From Limosilactobacillus pontis DSM 8475 (GTDB lineage Bacteria > Bacillota > Bacilli > Lactobacillales > Lactobacillaceae): a stretch of DNA of 38,338 nucleotides. The stretch spans positions 15,642 to 53,979 of the forward strand of contig NZ_AZGO01000049.1 in NCBI RefSeq assembly GCF_001435345.1, written 5' to 3'. Below are positions 15,737 through 26,455 of this stretch, piece by piece. Made by a program: the position numbers and the translations under genes. Numbering within the stretch: the first letter of the stretch is position 1; every line of letters begins with the position of its first letter. Under the pieces are notes generated by a model. That model was not told the origin of the DNA. It saw only the letters and a list, made by a program, of their open reading frames with translations, and ran no database searches.

Positions 15737-16750
15737 TCATTTCTCCGTTGGGTAACTAATCCCCAAGTGCCGGTAAGCAGCCGGCGTGACCACCCGTCCC
15801 CGCGGTGTCCGGCTGATAAAACCGATCTGCAACAGGTAGGGTTCATACATCTCCTCGATCGTGTTGGTCTCCTCACCGATGTTGGCGGCGATTGTTTTCA
15901 GGCCGACCGGACCACCGTGGTAGTAGTTGATCATCGTCAGCAGCATCTTACGGTCGATCTCGTCTAGTCCCTGCCGGTCTACCTGCAGCAGGTCAAGGGC
16001 CTTGCTGACGGTGGCAGAGTCGATACTTGGCTTGCCAGCCACCTGGGCAAAGTCACGAACCCGCTTGAGCAGACGATTGGCGATCCGGGGCGTCCCCCGC
16101 GACCGCAGTGCCAGCTCGTGGGCCCCCTCGTCTTCAATCTGGGTGTTAAAGATCTTAGCCGACCGGAAGATGATTCGCTTAAGCTCGTCCTGGTTATAGT
16201 AACTCATGTGCGCAACGATCCCAAAGCGGTCCCGCAGCGGAGCAGACAGCATCCCGGCCCTAGTGGTTGCCCCAATCAGGGTGAAGGGTGGTAGTGGAAA
16301 ATGAACCGGGTGGGCGGTTGGCCCCTCCCCGACTACGATGTCGATGTAGTAGTCCTCCATCGCCGAGTAGAGCATCTCCTCGACCACCTTGGGTAGGCGG
16401 TGAATTTCGTCGATGAAGAGGACGTCACCGGGCTTGAGTTCGTTGAGCATGGCCACCAGGTCACCGGGCTTCTCGATCGCCGGCCCACTGGTGGTCTTGA
16501 TGTTAACCCCCATCTCGTGGGCAATCACCATTGCCAGGGTCGTCTTCCCCAAGCCCGGTGGCCCATACAGCAGGACATGGTCAAGGGCCTCTTCACGTGC
16601 CTGGGCCGCCTGGATATAGACACTCAGCTCACGCTTGATTTTGGTTTGACCGATGTAATCCCGCAGGCGTTGCGGCCGCAACGTCAGCTCGATCTGCTCT
16701 TCCTCATCATCTTGTGAGTGATCGGACATCAGTCCATGATCCTCAGCCAT
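15737..16750 (-). CDS. ruvB: Holliday junction branch migration helicase RuvB
   Basis: 337 residues. The AAA+ motor that drives branch migration with RuvA. Visible: [12 protein letters not shown] at the N-terminus, Walker [10 protein letters not shown] (63-71), Walker B FIDEIHRL, sensor 1 [10 protein letters not shown], arginine finger region APLRDRFG, and the C-terminal winged helix with [23 protein letters not shown] precedes the ATG by seven bases. It is 15 bases after ruvA. Confidence 0.98.
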   Translation of the reverse strand: MAEDHGLMSDHSQDDEEEQIELTLRPQRLRDYIGQTKIKRELSVYIQAAQAREEALDHVLLYGPPGLGKTTLAMVIAHEMGVNIKTTSGPAIEKPGDLVAMLNELKPGDVLFIDEIHRLPKVVEEMLYSAMEDYYIDIVVGEGPTAHPVHFPLPPFTLIGATTRAGMLSAPLRDRFGIVAHMSYYNQDELKRIIFRSAKIFNTQIEDEGAHELALRSRGTPRIANRLLKRVRDFAQVAGKPSIDSATVSKALDLLQVDRQGLDEIDRKMLLTMINYYHGGPVGLKTIAANIGEETNTIEEMYEPYLLQIGFISRTPRGRVVTPAAYRHLGISYPTEK

Positions 16751-16765
16751 CTAATCGCCTCCTCA

Positions 16766-17359
16766 CTAGTTAATCAGCGCCAATGCCTGGCTCAGGTACT
16801 CCTGGGTGGTATTGGCGTCGGTCTTAAGCAATTGCTTCTTGATGCGCTTGACCTCCCGTTCCTTGTAGCCTAGGGCCGTCAGGGCATCCAGTGCATCCTG
16901 GAGGGCCGGATTATCGGTTTCCGCCGGGGCGGCCGGGGTCAGCAGGGTATTACTAGTCATGCCGGCCACCTTATCCTTGAGATCAAGGACAATCTGTGAG
17001 GCCGTCTTCTTGCCGATTCCCGGGAACTTAGTTAGGTAGCCGACGTTATCGTTAGCAATCGCGTCGATCAACCCCTGGTGGTCGGGGTTAGCCAAGATCG
17101 CCAGGGCACTCTTGGGCCCGATCCCGGAGACGTTGATCAGCTGTAAGAAAAGCTGCTTCTCGGCCCGGTCGACGAAGCCAAACAGGGTAATTGCGTCGTC
17201 ACGTACGGCCTGATAGACATAGATTAGGACCTTCTTTGCCGGGTCCTCCTGGAAACGATAGGGGTTAGCCACGAATAGCTGGTAGCCAACCCCGCTAACC
17301 TCCAAAACAACATACTGGGGGGTCACACTAGTAACCAGCCCCGTCAAATATTCATACAT
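16766..17359 (-). CDS. ruvA: Holliday junction DNA-binding subunit RuvA
   Basis: 197 residues beginning [20 protein letters not shown], the family's OB-fold start. Two helix-hairpin-helix motifs ([14 protein letters not shown] and [16 protein letters not shown]) bind the junction; the C-terminal domain ([19 protein letters not shown]) contacts RuvB. The ATG at 17359 is preceded by AGTAGG; a GTG overlapping the mutL stop would add seven unconserved residues. Operon with mutL and ruvB. Confidence 0.97.
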   Translation of the reverse strand: MYEYLTGLVTSVTPQYVVLEVSGVGYQLFVANPYRFQEDPAKKVLIYVYQAVRDDAITLFGFVDRAEKQLFLQLINVSGIGPKSALAILANPDHQGLIDAIANDNVGYLTKFPGIGKKTASQIVLDLKDKVAGMTSNTLLTPAAPAETDNPALQDALDALTALGYKEREVKRIKKQLLKTDANTTQEYLSQALALIN

Positions 17360-17379
17360 TGATTTCAACCTACTTTTCA

Positions 17380-19398
17380 CTAAAATTCATGGTCGTCAAA
17401 CTCGTCGGCAAACGGGGTATGGCTGTCCTGAATCCGCTTAAACATCTTTTCCAGGTCCGAGTCGTTGAAGTGAACCGTTACCGGACGCCCGTGGGGACAG
17501 TTAAAGGGATTCTCGCACTTGGGCAGGCGGCGTAAGAGGGCCCTGGCCTCACGATCGTCGAGGTGGTGGTTGGCCTTAATCGCCCGCTTACAGCTCATCA
17601 TGATTGCCGTCTTCATCCGGAAATCTCGGACGGTGATCTTGCCGTCCTTGATCAGCCACTCGATAATTTCCCGTGCAGTATCCTCCTCTTGCCCCTCCTT
17701 GAACCAGGTCGGGTGGGAACGCAAGATAAAGCTGTTCTGCCCGAACGGTTCCAGGTTTAACCCTACCCCGGCCAGGGTGTCGAGGTGGTGGTTGATGGTC
17801 ATCGCATCGACCGTCGAGTAGTTTAGGACCAGCGGGACCAGAAAGGCCTGCTGGGCACTGCTGACCTGGCCGATCTCCTTGCGAAACCGTTCATAGTTGA
17901 TCCGCTCCTGGGCGGCGTGCTGGTCAACAATGTAAAGACCATCGCCGGCCTGGGCCAGGAGGAAGGTCCCTTGGAGCTGGCCGATGTACTGGAGGTCAGG
18001 AAAGCGCCGCTTGGACTCATCGCTCTTATCATGGACGTCGAGCTCTATGTTCTTCGCCGACCCTGGGCGGATGTTTGTGGCCGGTGCATCCAAGGGGTGA
18101 CCAAACGGCTGGGCCGTCTCCTCATCCTGGTAGCGCCGATCAAAGGCCCGCATGGCCGGACTGTCTAATTCGCCAACATGGTGGATAACCACTGGGGCCG
18201 CCACCTGACTGTCGTCGGCATCGGCGTCAGCTGGACCATTGTTAGGGCGTATGGCCGGCTTGGTACTCTGGGGAGCCGCCTCGTCAGGCCTAGGGTTAGG
18301 CGCACTACTAACCTGATAGTGACCGGCCGCCTCATTCAGGCGCTGGTCAAGGGCGGCAATTTCGTCGGCACTTGGTCCAAACGCGTCCGGACTAATATCG
18401 GGAATCAAGTTCTCACTAGCAATTCGTTGACGAATCGTCCTGGCAATCAGCTTGGTCAGCTGGGCTTCCTTGCTCAGCCGGACTTCCCGCTTGGCCGGGT
18501 GGACGTTCACGTCAACCAGGACCGGGTCCAGATCAATGTTGACCACCGCAATTGGATAGCGACCGACCATCAGCTTGGACTCATACCCCTGGATGATCGC
18601 CTTGGTCAACTCAAAATTACGGATATAACGGTGGTTGATGGTAATCGTGATGTACTGACGCGAAGCCCGGGTCAACTCGGGCAGCGACACGAAACCACTG
18701 ACTGTGAAATCATCGTCTTGCCCCGCGATCGGCAGCATCTTGCGCCCGGCCTTGATACCATAGATGGCCGCGATGACCTGCTGGAGGTTATCATTACCGG
18801 CCGAACGAAAGATCTCCTTGCCATTATGGGTGAAACTAAAGGCCACGGCCGGATTAGCCAGGGCCAGGCGGTTGATGATGTCGGTGATCCGGGTCAGTTC
18901 CGTCTGGGGTGACTTGAGGTACTTCAGCCGGGCCGGCGTGTTAAAGAAGAGGTCGGTGACCCGGACATCGGTCCCCTGCCGGGCAGCGGCTGGTTTCTCC
19001 TCCAAAGTCTTACCGCCGCGAATATGGATTTGGGTGCCAGCATCTTGGCCCGCCTGGGCGGTTACCATCTTGACATCGGCAACGGAGGCAATGCTGGGCA
19101 GGGCCTCTCCCCTAAACCCCATCGTCTGCACCTTGAAGAGGTCTTTGCGGCTAGCAATCTTGCTGGTGGCGTGCCGCTGAAAGGCCAGCTGAACGTCGTC
19201 GCTGGCGATCCCGTCGCCGTCATCAATCACCCGGATGCTATCGAGGCCGGCGTTCTCCACAATAATGTCGACCCGCTGACTGTGGGCGTCCAGAGCATTC
19301 TCAACCAGTTCCTTAACGATCGAGGCCGGACGCTCAATCACCTCCCCGGCCGCAATCTGGTCAGCTAGGACGGTGTCTAGTTCATGAATCTTTCCCAC
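17380..19398 (-). CDS. mutL: DNA mismatch repair protein MutL
   Basis: 672 residues, intact. N-terminal GHKL ATPase: [31 protein letters not shown] long Pro/Asp-rich linker (about 345-460) leads to the C-terminal dimerisation and endonuclease domain with [12 protein letters not shown], the metal-binding motif DQHA-x2-E-x4-E, plus ACKR-like [12 protein letters not shown] and CPHGRPV. So this is the nicking type found in bacteria without MutH. It starts with GTG after GAGGCG. It follows mutS by 10 bases. Because mutS is frameshifted, MutL here may have no partner to recruit it to mismatches. Confidence 0.97.
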   Translation of the reverse strand: MGKIHELDTVLADQIAAGEVIERPASIVKELVENALDAHSQRVDIIVENAGLDSIRVIDDGDGIASDDVQLAFQRHATSKIASRKDLFKVQTMGFRGEALPSIASVADVKMVTAQAGQDAGTQIHIRGGKTLEEKPAAARQGTDVRVTDLFFNTPARLKYLKSPQTELTRITDIINRLALANPAVAFSFTHNGKEIFRSAGNDNLQQVIAAIYGIKAGRKMLPIAGQDDDFTVSGFVSLPELTRASRQYITITINHRYIRNFELTKAIIQGYESKLMVGRYPIAVVNIDLDPVLVDVNVHPAKREVRLSKEAQLTKLIARTIRQRIASENLIPDISPDAFGPSADEIAALDQRLNEAAGHYQVSSAPNPRPDEAAPQSTKPAIRPNNGPADADADDSQVAAPVVIHHVGELDSPAMRAFDRRYQDEETAQPFGHPLDAPATNIRPGSAKNIELDVHDKSDESKRRFPDLQYIGQLQGTFLLAQAGDGLYIVDQHAAQERINYERFRKEIGQVSSAQQAFLVPLVLNYSTVDAMTINHHLDTLAGVGLNLEPFGQNSFILRSHPTWFKEGQEEDTAREIIEWLIKDGKITVRDFRMKTAIMMSCKRAIKANHHLDDREARALLRRLPKCENPFNCPHGRPVTVHFNDSDLEKMFKRIQDSHTPFADEFDDHEF

Positions 19399-19408
19399 AT
19401 TATTCGCC

Positions 19409-22067
19409 TCATTTCAGTTTTTCCTGCCACTGGTAGATCTGGTTCATTACCTCCATCGGGGTCATCCCCATTAAGTTGAGCTCTTTGAGCTGGTGAAGGA
19501 TCTTGTCCCCCTTGCTCGACCGGCTCTTCTTCGGGGCTGGAGCAAAGAGCTCCATCTGTCCGTTGGCGTCAACCGTCGGGGCCGGAGCACTACTAGTGGA
19601 ATTCAACGCCGTGGACGATTCTTCAACCCGGTCGGACTGTGGCGTCGGTTCATAGACCGCGGCCTTCTCCTTGGCCGGGGTCGGCAAGCCAGTCGACTTC
19701 TTCTCCAGCTTCTGGAGGATCTGGTCGGCCCGCTTCAGCAACGTGTCAGGCATCCCCGCCAGCTTGGCGACGTGGATCCCATAGGATTTGTCTGCTGGCC
19801 CGGCACTGACCTTGTGGAGAAAGACCAGTTCACCGTTCTTCTCGGTTGCTCCAACGTGGACGTTCTTCAGCCGGGGCAGGGTGTCCTCTAAAGCAGTCAG
19901 CTCGTGATAGTGGGTTGAAAAGAGGGTCTTGGCCCGGACGTGTTGGTGCACATACTCGATGATTGCCTGGGCTAGGGCCATCCCGTCGTAGGTTGCAGTC
20001 CCCCGCCCGATTTCATCGAAGAGGATCAGGCTACGGTCAGTCGCGTGGATAAGGGCGTTGTTGGCCTCCATCATCTCGACCATGAAGGTACTCTCCCCGG
20101 AGATCAGGTCGTCAGCCGCCCCGATCCGGGTGAAGATCTGGTCGAAGATCGGCAACTCAGCCGACTTGGCCGGCACGAAGCAGCCCATCTGAGCCATCAC
20201 CGCCGTCAGGGCGAGCTGGCGCATGTAGGTGCTCTTCCCGGACATGTTAGGCCCGGTGATCAGTAAAATATCAGTCTGATCGTCCATCATAACGTCGTTG
20301 GGGACATATTCCTGGTGCCCCATGAACTTTCTCAACGACCGGATGCCGGCCCTCCTTGATCTTCAGGGTATGGCCGGTGTTCATCTTCGGTCGTACGAAG
20401 TGGTAGTCCTCACTGACTACCGCGAAGCTTTGCAGGACGTCCAACTCAGAGAGGGCCTGGGCCAGCTTCTGCAGCCGCTTGATCTCCCTTTTGACCCGTT
20501 CCCGGATGTCGACGAAGAGGTCGTACTCCAAGGCGGTCGACTTCTCCTGGGCCCCCATGATCAGGGCCTCCTTCTCCTTCAGCTCCGGGGTGGAGAAGCG
20601 CTCGGCGTTTACCAGGGTCTGCTTGCGTTCGTAACGGTCCTTGGGAATCTTACTTAGGTTGACCTTGGTGACCTCGATGTAGTAGCCAAAGACGTGGTTA
20701 TAGCCAATCTTCAGGTTGTTAATCCCAGTGGCCTCCCGCTCATGAGCCTGGAGGTCCGCAATCCATTGCTTACCGTTATTCATCGCGTCCCGGTACTGGT
20801 CGAGCTGCTTGTTATAGCCCGCCTTGATCAGGCCACCATCGGTAACGGCGATCGGGGGGTCGTCGACAATGGCGGAATCAATCAGACTAGCCACGTCTCC
20901 CAGGGGGTCGAGGCGCTTCTCTAGCGATTCAAAGACCGGGGAATCCAGCGTCTCCAGGACATACTTAATCTTGGGTACCTGCATCAGGGAGGTCTTGAGC
21001 TGGATTAGGTCCCGGCCGTTGACGCTCCCGTAGGCTACCCGACCGGCGAGCCGTTCCAGGTCATAGACCTTGATCAGTTCCTGTTGGAGGTTACTGCGCT
21101 CAAAGTAATGATCGAGGAGTTCTTGAACCTTGTCCTGGCGCTCGTTAATCTGATCCTTATCAATCAGTGGTCGATCCAGCCACCGTTTCAACAACCGACT
21201 CCCCATCGCGGTTTTTGTCTCGTCTAGTAACCAGGAAAGGGTTCCCTGACGCTTACCGCTACGCATGTTGGTCATCAACTCCAGGTTAGTCTTGGAGTAA
21301 TGGTCAATCTTCATGAAGGCACTCGGCTGGTAGGCCACTGCCCGTTGCATATGAGCCAGCGACCGTTTCTGGGTGGTCAGCAGGTAGGACACCAGTAGGG
21401 CCACCACGTGTTGCTGGTCAGTCGATGCCAGGTCTTGGGTCAGGTAACTAACCTCAGCATTCTTGAGGATCGTCGGTTGGTGGGACTGCAGGATGTTACG
21501 CTTGGTCAGCTGATCGGTCAGCCCATCCGGCAACTGGCCATCGACGACCGTCTCCTTGCTGCGCAGGTTGACCAGCTCGTTGACAATCGCACTGATGCTG
21601 TCGAGGGTCGTAGTCTTCAGTTCCCCAGTCGAAAGATCGGTATAGGCCAGGCTGAATTTGCCCTGCGTCGCGCTGATCGCCGTCAGGTAGTTGTTCTGCC
21701 GGGCGGCATCCCCGCTCAGGTCCATCCGAGTACCCGGGGTAACCAGGCGGGTAACCGCTCGTTTAACCATTCCCTTGGCCTTCTTGGGGTCCTCCATCTG
21801 CTCACAGATGGCGACTTTGTAGCCCTTATCGATCAGGATGTCGACGTAGTTTTCCACTGCCCGGTGCGGAACACCACACATTGGAATCGGGTTCTTGGCA
21901 CTGTGATTGCGGGTCGTCAGGGTCAGCTCCAGTAACTGGGCCCCCTTCACCGCATCATCGTTGAAGAGCTCGTAGAAGTCACCTAGGCGGTAGAACAGGA
22001 AGGCGTCCGGGTACTGGTCCTTCACCTTTTGGTATTGTTCCATCATCGGTGTCTGTTTTTTCGTCAA
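19409..22067 (-). pseudogene. mutS: mutS, split by a +1 frameshift near 20328-20330
   Basis: The 5' frame gives about 580 residues of MutS: mismatch-binding [11 protein letters not shown], connector, core and clamp, reaching GRHPVVEK, then runs out of frame for 18 codons to a stop at 20271. The homology resumes at once in the next frame with [11 protein letters not shown], followed by Walker [26 protein letters not shown], a QMELF beta-clamp motif and a C-terminal helix, ending at 19409. The junction reads GAG AAA GTT CAT; removing one A restores EKFMGHQ. Joined, the protein would be about 885 residues, normal length. No other lesion is visible, so the change is recent or an assembly error. 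The start is TTG six bases after GAGGTG. Confidence 0.9.
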
Positions 22068-22144
22068 AAGTCTCACCTCATCAAATATTCACTAATTAAA
22101 TAATACGGCTGATCATTATTTTTACGCGTTTGACACATAGTTTA

Positions 22145-22173
22145 ATTATATTTTCTGCCCCCATTCGGTGCAA
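22145..22173 (-). promoter_or_regulatory. Promoter of mutSL-ruvAB operon
   Basis: TTGCAC, 17 bases, TATAAT on the minus strand, about 78 bases upstream of the mutS start and downstream of the rny terminator. I see no SOS box here. Confidence 0.8.
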
Positions 22174-22187
22174 GTAAACTACGCCGA

Positions 22188-22220
22188 ATAAAAAAAGAAC
22201 TGGGGGCACCCCCAATTCTT
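22188..22220 (-). terminator. Terminator of rny
   Basis: AAGAATTGGGG and CCCCAGTTCTT arms (11 bp, one G-U pair) with a GTGC loop, followed by seven T on the minus strand. Confidence 0.93.
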
Positions 22221-22221
22221 C

Positions 22222-23775
22222 TTACTTGGCATAGTCGACTGCACGTACCTCACGAATAACAGTCACCTTGATGTGCCCCGGATACTCAAGCTGCTGTTCA
22301 ACCTGCTGCTTGATATCATGGGCCAGGGTGGTGGCTTCCAAGTCCGAAATCTTCTTCGGCTTGACGATTACGCGCAGCTCACGGCCTGCCTGAATTGCGT
22401 AACTATGGTCAACACCATCGTAATTATTTGCTATGCTTTCCAGCTTCTTTAGGCGCTGGATATACTGCTCAAGCGATTCGCTCCGGGCACCAGGCCGGGC
22501 GCCAGAAATGGCATCCGCTGCCTGAACCAGGACCGCAATGATCGAGGATGGAGCAACGTCGCCGTGGTGGGAGGCGATCGTGTTGATGATCACCTTGTTC
22601 TCCTTATACTTACGTGCCAGTTCCACTCCCAGTTCGACGTGAGAGCCATCAACCTCGTGGTCAACGGCTTTTCCAATGTCGTGAAGCAGGCCAGCCCGCT
22701 TGGCCAAGGTGACATCTTCACCCAGCTCAGCGGCCATGATACCGGCTAGCTTAGCCACCTCAATCGAGTGGTTAAGGACGTTTTGCCCGTAACTAGTCCG
22801 GTATTTCATCCGGCCAACCGTCTTAATCAGGTCCGGGTGCATGGAATGAATTCCCAGGTCAAAGAGGGCCTGTTCACCGGTCTCACGAAGCTGAGCATCC
22901 ATCTCCTTACGTGCCTTCTCAACGGCTTCCTCAATCCGGGCCGGGTGGATCCGCCCGTCCTGGATCAACTTCTCCAGGGCGATCTTGGCGATTTCCCGCC
23001 GGACGGGATCAAAGCCACTCAATACCACCGCCTCGGGAGTGTCGTCGATGATCAGATCAATTCCGGTCAGGGTCTCCAGGGTCCGAATGTTGCGACCCTC
23101 ACGGCCAATGATTCGGCCCTTCATGTCGTCATTCGGCAGGTTAACCACCGAAACGGTTGCCTCAGAAACCACGTCAGCGGCACTGCGCTGGATCGCCTCA
23201 ACGATCAGTTTCTTGGCGTTCCGGTCAGCCGTCAATTCAGCCTCTTGCTCGCTATCTCGAATCATTACTTCACGCTCGGTCTTCAACCGATCTTTCATTT
23301 CACTTAATAATTGCTGCTTGGCATCCTCATGAGACATCTCGGCAACCTTTTCTAATTCCTGCTGCCGTTGTTCCACCAATGCCGTGGCCTTTTTCTGTGA
23401 TTGATGAAGTTGTTCCGTTCGTTGGTCAAGCTTGTGTTCACGCGCCCCAACCGTGTTCTCACGCTTCTCTAAAGCGTCATCCTTGCGGTCAAGAGAGGTT
23501 TCGCGTTGCAAAAGCCGGTCCTCCTGACGCTGGATTTCGTTGCGCCGCTGTTTGAGTTCGTCCTCAACGCTTTCGCGATAGCGGTGACTGTCCTCCTTAG
23601 CCTCCAGGATGGCCTCCTTTTTCGCCGTTGCCGCCTTTTTCTTGGCGTCCGCAATAATGCCAGCGGCGTCCTGGTGAGCTTCCTCAATCTGTTTCTCAAA
23701 GGAAAGCTTACGAACCGCATAGCCGATAATAATCCCGACAACCATAGCAAGCGCGGCGAAAATTAATACGTTCAT
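22222..23775 (-). CDS. rny: Ribonuclease Y
   Basis: About 517 residues. Membrane-anchored endoribonuclease that starts mRNA decay in Firmicutes. Order: N-terminal membrane helix ([17 protein letters not shown]), a long charged coiled coil (about 25-200), KH domain with [16 protein letters not shown] (about 215-230), and the HD domain with [11 protein letters not shown] and [12 protein letters not shown] (catalytic His-Asp), ending in a conserved C-terminal domain. Two adjacent ATGs follow GGAGGTG; the second has the better spacing. It has its own promoter and terminator. The 5' leader of about 75 bases holds an imperfect dyad. Confidence 0.97.
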   Translation of the reverse strand: MNVLIFAALAMVVGIIIGYAVRKLSFEKQIEEAHQDAAGIIADAKKKAATAKKEAILEAKEDSHRYRESVEDELKQRRNEIQRQEDRLLQRETSLDRKDDALEKRENTVGAREHKLDQRTEQLHQSQKKATALVEQRQQELEKVAEMSHEDAKQQLLSEMKDRLKTEREVMIRDSEQEAELTADRNAKKLIVEAIQRSAADVVSEATVSVVNLPNDDMKGRIIGREGRNIRTLETLTGIDLIIDDTPEAVVLSGFDPVRREIAKIALEKLIQDGRIHPARIEEAVEKARKEMDAQLRETGEQALFDLGIHSMHPDLIKTVGRMKYRTSYGQNVLNHSIEVAKLAGIMAAELGEDVTLAKRAGLLHDIGKAVDHEVDGSHVELGVELARKYKENKVIINTIASHHGDVAPSSIIAVLVQAADAISGARPGARSESLEQYIQRLKKLESIANNYDGVDHSYAIQAGRELRVIVKPKKISDLEATTLAHDIKQQVEQQLEYPGHIKVTVIREVRAVDYAK

Positions 23776-23829
23776 CATTTCACCTCCGCTTCAACTATTC
23801 TGTTGTTGGTTAATTAAATTAATTTCACC

Positions 23830-23851
23830 GTGTCATGTTAAAACATCACAC
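23830..23851. repeat. Imperfect dyad in the rny leader
   Basis: GTGTCATGTT and AACATCACAC, separated by AA, are reverse complements with one mismatch. It lies between the rny -10 element and the start codon, so it would be either an operator or an RNA hairpin in the leader. Confidence 0.6.
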
Positions 23852-23858
23852 AAATTAA

Positions 23859-23887
23859 ATTGTAAGCTTGCCCAAGATGGGTGTCAA
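23859..23887 (-). promoter_or_regulatory. Strong promoter of rny
   Basis: TTGACA, 17 bases, TACAAT on the minus strand: a perfect -35 and a near-perfect -10. Confidence 0.88.
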
Positions 23888-23910
23888 CCACTGAATGCAT
23901 TTGGACTTTA

Positions 23911-23941
23911 AAAAGAGAGGACTGGCCACGGCCAATCCCTC
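23911..23941 (-). terminator. Terminator of recA
   Basis: GATTGGCC and GGCCAGTC arms extended by two pairs, then CTCTTTTT on the minus strand, some 50 bases after the recA stop. Confidence 0.75.
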
Positions 23942-23992
23942 ATTATCTACAACAAGCTACTTTTTGCTTGCCTCTTCAATTGTCTCCTGCTT

Positions 23993-25030
23993 CTATTCAC
24001 CAGGCTGGTCCGCGTCATCCTTATCCTTGGAATTCTCTAGTGGAGCCATCCCATAGGCAACCCGCACCTTGTTCATCAACTCAGCCATCTGATCAGGGTG
24101 GTCAGCTAACCACTTCTTGGCGTTTTCACGCCCCTGGCCAATTCGGTCACTACCGTATGAGTACCAGGCACCACTCTTGTTGACGAGATCTTTTTCAACC
24201 GCCATGTCGAGGAGCTCACCGGCCTTGGAGATTCCCTCACCATACATGATGTCAACCTCGCAACGTTTGAACGGTGGCGCAACCTTGTTCTTGACGATCT
24301 TGACCTTGGTCCGGTTACCGATGACGTCGGTACCGTTCTTGATCTGTTCGGCCCGGCGAATCTCCATTCGAATCGTGGAGTAGAACTTGAGGGCCCGACC
24401 ACCAGTCGTCGTCTCAGGGTTACCAAACATCACCCCAACCTTTTCACGGATCTGGTTGATGAAGATCGCAATGGTCTTGGTCTTGTTGATCTCACCGGAG
24501 AGCTTCCGCAGGGCCTGTGACATCAGCCGTGCCTGCAGACCAACGTGGGCGTCCCCCATCTCGCCTTCGATCTCGGCCCGGGGAACCAACGCAGCTACTG
24601 AGTCAACCACAACTAGGTCAACCGCCCCACTAGAGATCAGGGCATCGGCGATCTCCAGCCCCTCTTCACCGGTATCTGGCTGGGAGAGGAGGAGGTTATC
24701 AACGTCGACCCCGAGGGCCTCGGCATACTGTGGATCCAGGGCGTTTTCGGCATCAATGTAGGCCGCCGTGCCGCCCTGGCGCTGAACTTCTGCCACCGCG
24801 TGTAGGGCAACCGTTGTCTTCCCAGAACTCTCGGGGCCGTAAATCTCAACGATCCGGCCACGTGGGTATCCACCAACTCCCAGTGCCTTGTCAATCGCCA
24901 ATGAGCCACTGGAAATCGTCGCGATCTTCATATCGGCAGCATCCCCCATCCGCATGATGGAGCCCTTACCGAAATTCTTTTCGATCTTTCTGATGGCAAC
25001 ATCTAGTGCTGCCTTTCGCTGATCAGCCAA
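23993..25030 (-). CDS. recA: Recombinase RecA
   Basis: 345 residues, normal length. Strand exchange and SOS co-protease. Walker [10 protein letters not shown] (65-73), DNA-binding loops ([20 protein letters not shown]), and an acidic C-terminal tail [11 protein letters not shown]. Starts with TTG, nine bases after GGAGG. A perfect LexA-type box and a promoter stand upstream, between recA and cinA, so recA is transcribed from its own SOS-controlled promoter. Confidence 0.98.
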   Translation of the reverse strand: MADQRKAALDVAIRKIEKNFGKGSIMRMGDAADMKIATISSGSLAIDKALGVGGYPRGRIVEIYGPESSGKTTVALHAVAEVQRQGGTAAYIDAENALDPQYAEALGVDVDNLLLSQPDTGEEGLEIADALISSGAVDLVVVDSVAALVPRAEIEGEMGDAHVGLQARLMSQALRKLSGEINKTKTIAIFINQIREKVGVMFGNPETTTGGRALKFYSTIRMEIRRAEQIKNGTDVIGNRTKVKIVKNKVAPPFKRCEVDIMYGEGISKAGELLDMAVEKDLVNKSGAWYSYGSDRIGQGRENAKKWLADHPDQMAELMNKVRVAYGMAPLENSKDKDDADQPGE

Positions 25031-25069
25031 ATCAAAATTCCTCCTTTACATCGAAATGTCCGATAACTA

Positions 25070-25097
25070 ATGATACCAGTTTTCCATAAAAAAACAA
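25070..25097 (-). promoter_or_regulatory. Promoter of recA
   Basis: TTGTTT, 16 bases, TATCAT with extended -10 (TGGTATCAT) on the minus strand, directly downstream of the SOS box. Confidence 0.65.
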
Positions 25098-25105
25098 GAA
25101 AAATG

Positions 25106-25119
25106 CGAACAGCGGTTCG
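25106..25119. promoter_or_regulatory. SOS (LexA/DinR) box of recA
   Basis: CGAAC-AGCG-GTTCG, a perfect inverted repeat matching the Gram-positive LexA site CGAAC-N4-GTTCG. It lies nine bases upstream of the -35 and ends one base before the cinA stop codon. Confidence 0.88.
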
Positions 25120-25120
25120 A

Positions 25121-26368
25121 TTATTTCTGTAGTGCCCGGTAAAGCATCTGTAGTCCCGCCTGGACACTCCGCTGACGAACCGCCTGTCGGCCGCGGTAAG
25201 CACCGAGGTGAAGCAACCTGGTCGTCGTTGGCTGGCCGGAGATCGCCAGACCAACCCAGACGGTTCCGGCTGGCTGCCCCTCCAGACTGTCCGGACCGGC
25301 CACACCAGTAAAACCTAGGCCAACCTGGACACCAAGCCGTTGCCGGCTCCGCTCAGCCATCTGCGCCGCCGTTTGGGCACTGACGACCCCGTGTTCGGCG
25401 ATGACCTGGTGATCAATCCCCAACAGCTCTTCCTTGGCCCGGGCCGCGTAAGTTACGAATCCACCGTCAAAAACGTTGGAGGCACCGGGAACCGAGCAGA
25501 TCGTGCTCTGAAACATCCCGCCAGTCAGGCTCTCTGCGGCCGTCAGCCGCCACCCTCGGTCCCGCAGCTGGTCAACCACCACCGCGGCCAGGCGGCAGTC
25601 ATCACCAACGCCAAAGAAGTACGGCGCCTCCTCTTTGACGATTAGCGCCTGGGCCGTATCCAGCAAGTGATTGGCGGCAGCCCGCGGTTGATTACGGACG
25701 GTCATCCGCACCTGGATCGCATCCGACTGGACATATGAGGTGATCATCACCCCGCTCAGGTCAGCGGTCACGTCAGCAATCTCATCCATCAGCTGTGACT
25801 CCGACCGCCCAAAGAAATTCAGGGTTCGGCTGGTGATCTGTACACGCTGGCCCACGATCTTGGCCAGACGCGGCATAACCTCCCCGGTGACCATCGGGAC
25901 GAACTCACGTGGTGGCCCTGGTAAGACAACCAGGCGATGGCCATCATGCTCGTACCAGCTGCCCAAAGCCAGACCAACAGAATTGGCTAGTGGCTCACCA
26001 CCCGTCAGGCACTTGGCCTGCTGGATGTTCTCCGGCATCATCGGCTGATGACGCTGGGCAAAGGTCCCCTGAATCCACTGCCAGTGGTCAGAGTCAACCG
26101 TCAACTTGACCCCCAAGGCCTGAGCCACGGCCGCCAGGGTCACATCATCGGCGGTTGGCCCTAGTCCCCCACAGACAAAGACCAGCGGTGACCGTTGCCA
26201 GGCCGTCCGAATTGAAGCAACCATTAATTCCTGCCGGTCCGGAATCGCCAACTGACGATCCGCCGTGATCCCCAGTGTCCCCAGCTGCCGGGCGAGGAAC
26301 GGTGCGTTGGTGTTCACAATTTGGCCAAGCACGATCTCCGTGCCAACCGATATAATCTCAGCATCCAT
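25121..26368 (-). CDS. cinA: CinA: competence/damage-inducible protein, NMN deamidase family
   Basis: About 415 residues, two domains. N-terminal MoaB/MogA-like (COG1058) domain: MDAEIISVGTEIVLGQIVNTNAPFLA, CGGLGPTADDVT, LPGPPREF. C-terminal CinA (PncC) domain, often a nicotinamide mononucleotide deamidase: TAAESLTGGMFQSTICSVPGAS, VSAQTAAQMAE, TGVAGPDSLEGQPAGTVWVG. ATG at 26368 follows GGGGTGG by five bases. It precedes recA as in Streptococcus and Bacillus, but recA has its own SOS promoter. Confidence 0.95.
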   Translation of the reverse strand: MDAEIISVGTEIVLGQIVNTNAPFLARQLGTLGITADRQLAIPDRQELMVASIRTAWQRSPLVFVCGGLGPTADDVTLAAVAQALGVKLTVDSDHWQWIQGTFAQRHQPMMPENIQQAKCLTGGEPLANSVGLALGSWYEHDGHRLVVLPGPPREFVPMVTGEVMPRLAKIVGQRVQITSRTLNFFGRSESQLMDEIADVTADLSGVMITSYVQSDAIQVRMTVRNQPRAAANHLLDTAQALIVKEEAPYFFGVGDDCRLAAVVVDQLRDRGWRLTAAESLTGGMFQSTICSVPGASNVFDGGFVTYAARAKEELLGIDHQVIAEHGVVSAQTAAQMAERSRQRLGVQVGLGFTGVAGPDSLEGQPAGTVWVGLAISGQPTTTRLLHLGAYRGRQAVRQRSVQAGLQMLYRALQK

Positions 26369-26415
26369 TTTATCCACCCCTATATAGTTAATACGTAAAT
26401 TATAACTTGCCGTAT

Positions 26416-26447
26416 CAAAAAAAGCTGGGAGAAAATCTCACCAGCTT
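26416..26447 (-). terminator. Terminator of pgsA
   Basis: AAGCTGG and CCAGCTT arms with an inner GAG/CTC pair, then seven T on the minus strand. Confidence 0.88.
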
Positions 26448-26455
26448 GATAATTT

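Noticed and set aside
20271-20335. Programmed ribosomal frameshift in mutS
   Set aside because: The sequence GAGAAAGTTCATG has no classic slippery heptamer, stop codon or stimulatory signal, and the shift needed is +1; MutS is not known to use recoding. A simple insertion is the better explanation.
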